Origin: Pseudomonadota bacterium
GTDB taxonomy: Bacteria; Pseudomonadota; Alphaproteobacteria; Sphingomonadales; Sphingomonadaceae
Length of the DNA: 9,968 bases
Assembly (NCBI GenBank): GCA_023426225.1
Contig: JAFABD010000061.1
Span: 1 to 9,968 of the forward strand
Reading direction: 5' to 3'
Position 1 is the first letter of the stretch, and every line of letters starts with the position of its first letter. The translations under genes were made by a program, and so were the position numbers. Below the pieces are notes generated by a model. It saw only the letters and a program-made list of their open reading frames with translations, searched no databases and had not been told where the DNA came from. This document shows, one piece after another, positions 1 to 6,284 of this stretch.

Positions 1-1250
1 GGCTTGCCGTCGCCGCGACGCCCCTGCTGGCGCTGCATGTCGCGGCCCTGGCGGCCGGCCTGCTCGCCGCGGCTCATCGGCACCGCAACGCGGCTGTTCT
101 TGACCTTTTCGGCTTCCGCCATGAACCCTTCGGGCAGCGGCTCGACGGTCAGCTTCTGGCGCGTCAGCTTTTCGATGTCGCGCAGATAGGGCCGCTCGTC
201 GTCCGCACAGAAGCTCAGCGCCATCCCGTCATTGCCGGCGCGCGCGGTGCGGCCGATGCGGTGGACATATTGCTCGGGCACGTTCGGCAGTTCGAAATTG
301 AACACATGGCTCACGCCCGACACGTCGATGCCGCGCGCGGCGATGTCGGTCGCCACCAGGATCTTGACCTTGCCCGAACGGAACTCGCCGAGCGCCCGCT
401 CGCGCTGCGGCTGGCTCTTGTTGCCGTGGATCGCGTTCGACGCGATGCCGTTGCCCGCCAGCAGCCGCACGACGCGGTCGGCACCGTGCTTGGTGCGGGT
501 AAAGACCAGCGCGCGGTCGATTTCCAGCGAACGCAGCTTCATCGTCAGCAGCGCCTGCTTTTCGGCCTGGTTGACGAAGGTGACGAACTGCTCGACGCGC
601 TCCGCCGTGGTGGCGACCGGGGTCACCTTCACTTCCACCGGATTGTGGATGAACTGGCTGGCCAGCTCGCGGATCGACTTGGGCATCGTTGCCGAGAAGA
701 ACAGCGACTGGCGCTTGCTCGGCAGTTCCTTCACGATGCGGCGCAGCGCATGGATGAAGCCCAGGTCGAGCATCTGGTCGGCCTCGTCGAGCACCAGGAT
801 CTCGATGCCCAGCAGGATCGCATAGCACTGGTCGATGAGGTCGACGAGGCGGCCCGGCGTGGCAACGAGGATGTCGACGCCGCGCGCCAGGTCGGTCTTG
901 TTCTTGTGGACCGAGGTGCCGCCGAACACCGTGGCGATCCGCAGGCCGGTGCCGCTGGCGTAATGCTTGGCATTGTCGGCGATCTGCGCGGCGAGCTCGC
1001 GCGTCGGGGCGAGCACCAGCATGCGGCAACCGCGCGGCTGGGCGCGGCGGCCCGACTTCACCAGCCGTTCGATCGACGGCAGCATGAACGCGGCGGTCTT
1101 GCCGGTGCCGGTCTGGGCGATGCCCAGCAGGTCGCGCCCTTCCAGCAGCGCCGGAATCGACTGCGCCTGGATCGGCGTCGCCTCGCTATAGCCCTTGGCG
1201 GCAAGCGCGGCGAGAACGGTCTCAGAGAGACCGAGTTCGGAAAATTGCAT
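1..1250 (-). CDS. rhlE: DEAD-box ATP-dependent RNA helicase, RhlE group (3' end beyond the window)
   Basis: This gene encodes an ATP-dependent RNA helicase expected to unwind short duplexes in the cytoplasm during ribosome assembly and mRNA decay. The visible 416 residues begin MQFSELGLSE and carry the motifs in order: Q motif (TPIQAQ, 25-30), Walker A AQTGTGKT with K51, PTRELA, TPGRL, DEAD at 155-158, the SAT motif in FFSATMP, ATDIAARGID, and HRIGRTARAG in the second RecA domain. After the core comes a basic, Gln/Gly/Arg-rich tail (MQRQQGRRGDGK) typical of RhlE C-termini, which is cut by the left edge; about 40 residues are probably missing. The ATG at 1250-1248 has an AAGGG-type ribosome site just upstream and gives the family's usual N-terminus. 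It is transcribed divergently from pncB. DEAD-box identity is certain; assignment to RhlE rather than another bacterial paralogue is an inference from the N-terminus and tail. Confidence 0.95.
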   Translation of the reverse strand, partial: MQFSELGLSETVLAALAAKGYSEATPIQAQSIPALLEGRDLLGIAQTGTGKTAAFMLPSIERLVKSGRRAQPRGCRMLVLAPTRELAAQIADNAKHYASGTGLRIATVFGGTSVHKNKTDLARGVDILVATPGRLVDLIDQCYAILLGIEILVLDEADQMLDLGFIHALRRIVKELPSKRQSLFFSATMPKSIRELASQFIHNPVEVKVTPVATTAERVEQFVTFVNQAEKQALLTMKLRSLEIDRALVFTRTKHGADRVVRLLAGNGIASNAIHGNKSQPQRERALGEFRSGKVKILVATDIAARGIDVSGVSHVFNFELPNVPEQYVHRIGRTARAGNDGMALSFCADDERPYLRDIEKLTRQKLTVEPLPEGFMAEAEKVKNSRVAVPMSRGEQAGRQGRDMQRQQGRRGDGK

Positions 1251-1279
1251 GAAAGCCCTTACAGAATAACGGCCAGCGA

Positions 1280-1295
1280 ACCCCGGAATCGGGGT
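1280..1295 (-). other. Small hairpin in the rhlE leader
   Basis: ACCCCG (1280-1285) and CGGGGT (1290-1295) form a perfect 6-bp stem closed by a 4-nt loop. It lies 29 nt upstream of the helicase start codon and so inside the predicted 5' leader. It has no U-tract and is not a terminator in the direction of rhlE. It may affect leader stability or translation, but that is inference from position only. Confidence 0.4.
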
Positions 1296-1412
1296 GCGGA
1301 GGCGGGGTCAGAAATTGACGACCCGCGTGACTAGGGAAGCCGTGGAAATCAACCGAGGCAGAGCCGGGGCGGAAACCGCCCGATCACGCTGCACGATGCC
1401 TCGCTGCGATGC

Positions 1413-1441
1413 AATATGCGCGCCGGGGGGCGCAAAGTCAA
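1413..1441 (-). promoter_or_regulatory. Candidate sigma70 promoter for rhlE
   Basis: On the minus strand TTGACT (1441-1436) is followed, after 17 nt, by CATATT (1418-1413). This is a 5/6 match to the -35 and a 4/6 match to the -10 consensus at ideal spacing. Transcription would start near 1406 and give a leader of roughly 155 nt before the helicase ATG. This is the clearest promoter in the 312-bp region 1251-1562. I found no equally good promoter pointing towards pncB there; the rest is GC-rich sequence without a recognisable gene. Confidence 0.55.
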
Positions 1442-1562
1442 TCGGGCGGCGTTTTGGGGCTGGGGTCCGCGGCGCGCGGCTGTTAGGCGGCGGCGCGTGA
1501 ACCCGGTTGCGGACGGGGCATCCCGCCGCCCGCACCGTCCCGCACAGGAGCCCGATGCCCGC

Positions 1563-2867
1563 ATGGCCGTGACCGACATCGCCACCCGCACCTACAACCA
1601 TAACTGGCGGCTCGATCCGATCGTGCGCAGCCTGCTCGACACCGATTTCTACAAGCTGCTGATGCTCCAGATGATCCGCCACCTCTATCCGGAGGTGCGG
1701 GCGACCTTTGCGCTCATCAATCGTTCGGCCGGGGTCCGGCTCGCCGACGTGATCGACGAACGCGAGCTGCGCGCGCAGCTCGACCATGCGCGGTCGCTGC
1801 GGTTCGCCAAGAAGGAGCTGATCTGGCTGGCCGGCAACAGCTTTTATGGCAAGTCGCGGATGTTTGCGCCCGACTTCATCGAATGGCTCGCCGATTTCCA
1901 GCTGCCCGAATATGATCTGCGCGTCGTTGACGGCCAGTTCGAGCTGCATTTCGACGGGCCGTGGACGCATACGACGATGTGGGAGATCCCGGCGCTCGCG
2001 ATCGTCAACGAACTGCGCGCGCGCTCGGCGCTGCGCAATCGCGGCCGGTTCGCGCTCGACGTGCTCTATGCGCGCGCCAAGGCCAAGCTGTGGGACAAGG
2101 TCGAGCGGCTGCGCGATCTGCCCGATCTGGTGATTTCCGACTTCGGCACGCGGCGGCGGCACGGGTTCCTGTGGCAGCGCTGGTGCGTCGAGGCGTTGAA
2201 GGAGGGGCTGGGGAAGCGCTTCATCGGCACCTCGAACGTGCTGCTGGCGATGGAGGGCGATCTCGAGGCGATCGGCACCAACGCGCACGAACTGCCGATG
2301 GTGCTCGCCGCGCTTGCGCCCGACGATGCGGCGCTGCGCCAGGCGCCTTATCGCGTGCTCGACGACTGGCAGCGCCATTATGACGGCAATCTGCTGATCG
2401 CGCTCCCCGACGCCTTCGGCACCACCGCCTTTCTGCGCGACGCGCCCGACTGGGTCGCCGACTGGACCGGCTTTCGCCCCGACAGCGCGCCGCCGATCGA
2501 GGGGGGCGAGCAGATCATCGACTGGTGGCAGGCGCGCGGCCGCGACCCGCGCAGCAAGCTGCTGATCTTCTCCGACGGCATGGATATCGATTCGATCGAG
2601 GCGACCTACCGCCACTTTCACGGCCGGGTGCGGATGAGTTTCGGCTGGGGCACCAACCTTACCAACGATTTCCGCGGCTGCGACCCCGAAGGCGATGCGG
2701 CGCTCGAACCGATCTCGCTGGTCGCCAAGGTCGTCGCCGCGAACGGCCGGCCGGCGGTAAAGCTGTCCGACAATCGGGCCAAATCAACCGGCGAACCAGC
2801 GGAAATCGCCCGGTATCTGCGCGTTTTCGGCGATGCCGATCGCCGCAACGGCACCGTTTCGGTGTGA
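1563..2867 (+). CDS. pncB: Nicotinate phosphoribosyltransferase
   Basis: PncB converts nicotinate, PRPP and ATP to nicotinate mononucleotide, the entry step of the Preiss-Handler NAD salvage pathway in the cytoplasm. The 434-residue product matches the bacterial PncB layout: SLLDTDFYKLLMLQ near residue 20, WEIPALAIVNE in the middle, ISDFGTRRR (FGTRRR 194-199), then FIGTSN and GTNAHE, whose H242 corresponds to the histidine phosphorylated in the enterobacterial enzyme. LLIFSDGMD, SFGWGTNLTND and VKLSDN follow near the C-terminus, as expected. The ATG at 1563 is preceded by AGGAG (1546-1550) 12 nt upstream, slightly long. An ATG at 1555 is out of frame, and the upstream in-frame extension is Arg-rich, unconserved-looking sequence. 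It stands alone, divergent from the helicase and 77 nt from the next gene. Length is a little over the 400 residues of E. coli PncB. Confidence 0.96.
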   Translation: MAVTDIATRTYNHNWRLDPIVRSLLDTDFYKLLMLQMIRHLYPEVRATFALINRSAGVRLADVIDERELRAQLDHARSLRFAKKELIWLAGNSFYGKSRMFAPDFIEWLADFQLPEYDLRVVDGQFELHFDGPWTHTTMWEIPALAIVNELRARSALRNRGRFALDVLYARAKAKLWDKVERLRDLPDLVISDFGTRRRHGFLWQRWCVEALKEGLGKRFIGTSNVLLAMEGDLEAIGTNAHELPMVLAALAPDDAALRQAPYRVLDDWQRHYDGNLLIALPDAFGTTAFLRDAPDWVADWTGFRPDSAPPIEGGEQIIDWWQARGRDPRSKLLIFSDGMDIDSIEATYRHFHGRVRMSFGWGTNLTNDFRGCDPEGDAALEPISLVAKVVAANGRPAVKLSDNRAKSTGEPAEIARYLRVFGDADRRNGTVSV

Positions 2868-2890
2868 AACGAAAGGGGCGAAAGTAGGGA

Positions 2891-2915
2891 TTTGTTAACC
2901 CTTTTCGGCATAACC
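2891..2915 (+). promoter_or_regulatory. AT-rich TTAACC element upstream of the PilZ gene
   Basis: The short pncB-PilZ gap holds the AT-rich stretch TTTGTTAACCCTTTT in otherwise GC-rich DNA, with a second similar ATAACC at 2910-2915. TTAACC resembles a half site for the alphaproteobacterial cell-cycle regulator CtrA, whose full site is TTAA-N7-TTAA. The second TTAA at the correct spacing is absent, so this is only a weak candidate. The same AT-rich run could instead be part of a promoter. Confidence 0.25.
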
Positions 2916-2944
2916 GCTTGGAAATGGGCAGGGAAGGTCGAGGC

Positions 2945-3430
2945 GTGCTGATCGCAAGGCTCGAGGTCCTGGGCGAAGTGGACGAGCGCGGCGCGGTGCG
3001 CTTCACCGTCGACACCGCCTCCACCGTCCGGGGTCTCGACGGTCGCCCTGTCGACGTGCGCGTCGAAAACTATTCGCGGACGGGCTTCCTGTTCCTCTCC
3101 GACGTCGAATTTCCGGCAAGTACGCTCGTCGCGGTCGGCCTTTCCGGCGCCGGCCTTCGCGAGGCGCGCGTCGTGTGGCGCGACGGCGAGCGCCATGGCT
3201 GCGAGTTCCTTGTGCCGCTGCCGCAGTCGCAAATGGCGCGGGCATTCAAGGGGCGCGACGCTGTCGTCGCCGATCTGGAGGCCGAATTGCGTCGCCGGTT
3301 CGGCGGCGAGGAGCCAGGCCCTGCCGCCGATCAAGGCGAAGGCGACCTCCGGTCATCCCCCGCCGCGTCGCCCGTTCAGGGGCTCTGGCAGCGTTTGCGC
3401 GACTGGTGGGCCTCGCACCGCCGTTACTGA
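2945..3430 (+). CDS. Small PilZ-domain protein (c-di-GMP receptor)
   Basis: The 161-residue product is a single PilZ domain with a charged tail. It contains both parts of the c-di-GMP binding signature: R-x-x-x-R (RGAVR, R15 and R19) and N-x-S-x-x-G (NYSRTG, N42, S44, G47), followed by the typical strand ending ARVVWRDGERHGCEF. Residues after about 110 are Ala/Gly/Glu-rich and probably disordered, ending in a Trp- and Arg-containing segment (LWQRLRDWWASHRRY). No membrane segment or signal peptide is seen. PilZ proteins usually link c-di-GMP to motility, surface polysaccharide or pili; the target here is unknown. The GTG at 2945 is chosen because GGGAAGG (2931-2937) lies 7 nt upstream. An ATG at 2924 is in frame but lacks a ribosome site and would add seven residues. 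Neighbours pncB and ada give no functional clue. Confidence 0.88.
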   Translation: MLIARLEVLGEVDERGAVRFTVDTASTVRGLDGRPVDVRVENYSRTGFLFLSDVEFPASTLVAVGLSGAGLREARVVWRDGERHGCEFLVPLPQSQMARAFKGRDAVVADLEAELRRRFGGEEPGPAADQGEGDLRSSPAASPVQGLWQRLRDWWASHRRY

Positions 3431-3439
3431 CGTTCGCCC

Positions 3440-3455
3440 TGCGCTTTTGAACGCA
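3440..3455. promoter_or_regulatory. Possible Ada-box-like palindrome upstream of ada
   Basis: The minus strand at 3447-3440 reads AAAGCGCA, identical to the 8-nt Ada box described in the E. coli ada and alkA promoters. It sits about 50 nt upstream of the ada start and overlaps an imperfect palindrome, TGCG-N8-CGCA (3440-3455). The plus strand here also has GCAA (3453-3456) but lacks the AAT of the AAT-N6-GCAA form. The box is inverted relative to the gene, which differs from E. coli. Autoregulation of ada is known for the family; binding here is inference. Confidence 0.35.
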
Positions 3456-3499
3456 AGCCGCGGGATGTCCGCCATTGCCGCTCCCGCTATGGTGCCCGC

Positions 3500-4621
3500 A
3501 TGCCGCACCGAACCGCCGCCCGTCCGAACGCCGACCCCGCCCCCGAACTGGAGGGCGTCGAGGCTGACGTCGCCTGGGCTGCCTTCCTCGCGCGTGACCG
3601 CAATGCCGACGGCCGCTTCGTCGTCGCGGTAACGAGCACGGGCATCTATTGTCGCCCGAGTTGCCCGGCGCGGCGCCCGGCGCGATCGCGCGTTCGGCTG
3701 TTCCGCGATGGTGATGCGGCCGTCGCTGCGGGGTTTCGCCCGTGCCTGCGTTGTCGCCCCGATGCCGAGGCGCGCGACCGGGTCGCCGTTGCGGAGGCGA
3801 TCGCGGCGATCGAGGCTGCCGAAACACCGCCGGCACTTGCCGATCTCGCCGCCGCAGTCGGCTATGCCCCGCATCATTTCCAGCGGCTGTTCAAGCGCGC
3901 GACGGGGGTAAGTCCCGCCGTCTATGCCCGCGGCGTCCGCGCCCGCCGGGCCGCTGCGGCGCTGGCCGACGAGTCCCGCGTCACCGACGCCATTTATGCC
4001 GCCGGCTATGCGGCGCCCAGCCGCTTCTACGCCATGGCGGGCGAGCGGCTGGGGATGGCGCCCCGCGCCTGGCGGCAGGGCGGCGCAGGCGAGACGATTC
4101 GTTGGGTGCGCGTGCCGACCAGCCTGGGGCCGCTGCTCGTCGCGGCAACGGCACGCGGGCTGTGTCGCGTGTCGTTCGATGAGGACGAGGCGGCGTTGGG
4201 CGAGCGCTTTCCCGGAGCGACGATCGAGCCGGGCGACGACGCGCTGCGCACGCTCGCCGAGGCGGTCGTGGCGCAGGTCGAGCGGCCCGGCGCCACGCGC
4301 GACCGCGACCTGCCGCTCGATGTGCGCGGTACGGCGTTCCAGGAGGCGGTGTGGGCGGCGCTGCGCGCGATTCCGGCGGGCGAATCGCGCAGCTATTCGG
4401 AACTGGCGGCGGCGATCGGCCGCCCGCGCGCGGTGCGGGCGGTGGGGACGGCATGCGGCGCCAACCCGGTGGGCATCGTCATTCCGTGTCACCGTGCGCA
4501 GCGCGGTGACGGCAGCATGGCGGGCTATGCCTGGGGCATCGACCGCAAGGTGACGCTACGCCGCCGCGAAGGGCTCGATCGCGGATCGGGCGCGCCCGAA
4601 ACGGCCGACGACGACGGCTGA
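3500..4621 (+). CDS. ada: Bifunctional Ada: methylphosphotriester / O6-methylguanine-DNA methyltransferase and transcription activator
   Basis: Ada removes methyl groups from DNA by irreversible transfer to its own cysteines and, once methylated, activates alkylation-repair genes. All three modules are present in 373 residues. The N-terminal zinc domain has C51, C55, C82 and C85 (IYCRPSC, PCLRC) with exactly the spacing of E. coli C38, C42, C69 and C72, so C51 is the predicted phosphotriester acceptor. An AraC-type pair of helix-turn-helices covers about 113-195 (DLAAAVGYAPHHFQRLF; IYAAGYAAPSRFY). The methyltransferase domain, about 200-355, carries VGTACGANP and the active-site motif IPCHR with C330. 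The ATG at 3500 has no evident ribosome site, but the next methionines fall within conserved sequence. It begins 69 nt after the PilZ gene and may have its own promoter. It is convergent with the protease gene, 7 bp away. Confidence 0.95.
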   Translation: MPHRTAARPNADPAPELEGVEADVAWAAFLARDRNADGRFVVAVTSTGIYCRPSCPARRPARSRVRLFRDGDAAVAAGFRPCLRCRPDAEARDRVAVAEAIAAIEAAETPPALADLAAAVGYAPHHFQRLFKRATGVSPAVYARGVRARRAAAALADESRVTDAIYAAGYAAPSRFYAMAGERLGMAPRAWRQGGAGETIRWVRVPTSLGPLLVAATARGLCRVSFDEDEAALGERFPGATIEPGDDALRTLAEAVVAQVERPGATRDRDLPLDVRGTAFQEAVWAALRAIPAGESRSYSELAAAIGRPRAVRAVGTACGANPVGIVIPCHRAQRGDGSMAGYAWGIDRKVTLRRREGLDRGSGAPETADDDG

Positions 4622-4628
4622 GCGGGAC

Positions 4629-6197
4629 TCAGCGTCCGCCCGCAGACGCGGCGTCGATGCTTCCCGTCGCTTCGGTCGCGCTGGCCGACTGGCAGCGATA
4701 GACGAGCTTTTCGTTGTAGATCTGGGGCAGCGTCGCGCGCAGCGTCTGCTGCTGGCTAGCAAGCGCAGCGCGCGCTGCCTGGTCCGACGAGCAGCTCTTG
4801 ATCGGCACTGCGCTGCGCACCGCACGCGCCTCCTTCATCTGCGCGGCGCCGAGCAGGAAGCGCGTGTTGGTATAGGTGCGCGTCGACGGATCGTAATCGA
4901 GTACCGACACCGTCTGTTCCTGGTCGGGCACCAGGATGCGCTGCCACCGTGCGCCCGCCTCGGCATATTGGGTGCGGCCGTTGATGCAGCCGTCCTTGCC
5001 GATGTCGAGCCGCACCGGGTCGGTCTGGCTGACGGTCACGCGGCTGCGTTCGGGGACCAGCGTACACAGCATCGGTCCGGTCCCCGTTGCGGCGGGCAGG
5101 TTCGCCCCACCCGATTTCGCGGTGGTGGGCAGCGGCTCGATCTTGGTTTCGTCGAACACCGGTCGCTTCACGAACACGATGCCGGCGGCAAGGATCAGCA
5201 TCAGCGCGCCCGCGGCGGCCCACATGCCCTCGCGCTGCCGGTCGCGCGTATAGAGCAGCACCGCCGCACCGGCAGCGACCCCGCCGAGCACGAGCATCAG
5301 CGCGGCGACCGCCATGTAGTTCTCGCGGCTCGCTTCGTTGCGGGCACGCGCCTGGGCGATCGCCTCCTGCCGCTGGGCGTCGGCCCGTGCGGCGGCGGCG
5401 CGGGCGGCTTCGTCGGCCTGCAGCCGCGCCTGTTCGTCGGCGCTGCGTTCGGCGGCAAGCTGTTCCTCGATCGTCGTGCAGGGCACGTCGACGCTGTGGA
5501 ACGGCTGGCGCGCCGCCTTCAGGAACGCGGCCAGCTCGCCGTTGGCGATCGCGAAGGCGAACGACGAATCGCCCTCGTCGCCGCGCGTGATCGCCGAATT
5601 GACGCCCAGCACGCGCCCGCAGCGGTCGAGCAGCGGGCCGCCCGAATTGCCGCGCGCGATGCTGGCGGTGTGGAGCAGCACGCTGACGCCTTCCAGCGCG
5701 CGCGTGCCGGCAAAACCGCCCTGCGAGCGCACCGGCGACTGCGGCGTGATGAAATCGGCGGCCGAACGCGCCGTCGCCAGATCGACATTGCCGGGATAGC
5801 CGAGCGCGATCAGCGTGTCGCCGTCGCCCGGCATGCCCGAAAACAGCGCAAGCGGCGGCAGCCGGACGCCATTGAACTCGATCAGTGCCAGATCGCGCTG
5901 CCGGTCGATCGCGACCAGCCGGCCCTGGACCGAACGATCGCCCTCGGACGGGACGACGCCGATCACGACGTTGCCCGGATAGCGATCGGCGAGGTCGACG
6001 ACGTGTGCATTGGTGACGATGCGGTTCGGTGCGACCGCAAAGCCGCTGCCATGGCCGAAGCCGACGACCTCGTCGTCGACGACGGCGATCGTCACCACGC
6101 GCACCACGCCGCGGGCGGCGGCCGAAATATCGTCGGCGCGCGCCGGAACCGCCCAGGCGAACATCAGCGCAACCACGATCAGCAACTGCCGCACCAT
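4629..6197 (-). CDS. Membrane-anchored periplasmic trypsin-like serine protease with unrecognised C-terminal domain
   Basis: The 522-residue product starts with a signal peptide (MVRQLLIVVALMFAWAVPARA, cleavage after about A21) and then a trypsin/HtrA-like protease domain. The triad is visible: H65 in TNAHVVD, D102 in RDLALIEF, and S185 in RGNSGGPLL. No PDZ domain follows, unlike DegP or DegS. Instead there is an Ala/Arg/Glu/Gln-rich probable coiled coil (about 242-292), two membrane helices (about 294-316 and 326-343), and a C-terminal region that should return to the periplasm and contains four cysteines (C378, C404, C469, C502). I do not recognise that last domain; regulation or substrate binding is a guess. 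The ATG at 6197 is chosen over those at 6215 and 6254 because AGG and GGAGG lie 5 and 11 nt upstream and the signal peptide then starts immediately. It lies 87 nt downstream of priA on the same strand. The substrate is unknown. Confidence 0.85.
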   Translation of the reverse strand: MVRQLLIVVALMFAWAVPARADDISAAARGVVRVVTIAVVDDEVVGFGHGSGFAVAPNRIVTNAHVVDLADRYPGNVVIGVVPSEGDRSVQGRLVAIDRQRDLALIEFNGVRLPPLALFSGMPGDGDTLIALGYPGNVDLATARSAADFITPQSPVRSQGGFAGTRALEGVSVLLHTASIARGNSGGPLLDRCGRVLGVNSAITRGDEGDSSFAFAIANGELAAFLKAARQPFHSVDVPCTTIEEQLAAERSADEQARLQADEAARAAAARADAQRQEAIAQARARNEASRENYMAVAALMLVLGGVAAGAAVLLYTRDRQREGMWAAAGALMLILAAGIVFVKRPVFDETKIEPLPTTAKSGGANLPAATGTGPMLCTLVPERSRVTVSQTDPVRLDIGKDGCINGRTQYAEAGARWQRILVPDQEQTVSVLDYDPSTRTYTNTRFLLGAAQMKEARAVRSAVPIKSCSSDQAARAALASQQQTLRATLPQIYNEKLVYRCQSASATEATGSIDAASAGGR

Positions 6198-6284
6198 CAC
6201 CACCTGCGCCTCCATTTGCGCGGCTGCTTTCAGGCAAAAGCGGCCCGCGTTCAAGCGCGAAGCAGTGTGCGCCGCGGCCCCGCG

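Noticed and set aside
261..1334. Plus-strand open frame opposite the helicase
   Set aside because: It is antisense to an intact DEAD-box gene; the composition is typical of a high-GC shadow.
1417..1434. TGCGC/GCGCA hairpin in the helicase-pncB gap
   Set aside because: A 5-bp stem is common by chance in such GC-rich sequence, and it lies within the promoter spacer.
1416..1562. N-terminal extension of pncB to an upstream in-frame start
   Set aside because: The added segment is Arg/Pro-rich, has no ribosome site, and overlaps the rhlE promoter; PncB normally begins shortly before the SLLDTDFYK motif.
1308..2621. Minus-strand open frame opposite pncB
   Set aside because: It is antisense to a complete pncB with all family motifs, and its own translation shows no domain.
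2871..2905. Terminator after pncB built from AAAGGG (2872-2877) and CCCTTT (2899-2904)
   Set aside because: The stem is only 6 bp with a 21-nt loop, and the T-run is part of the stem, so it is too weak to call.
3353..4492. Minus-strand open frame opposite ada
   Set aside because: It is antisense to an intact ada with all metal and active-site cysteines; no domain is visible in it.
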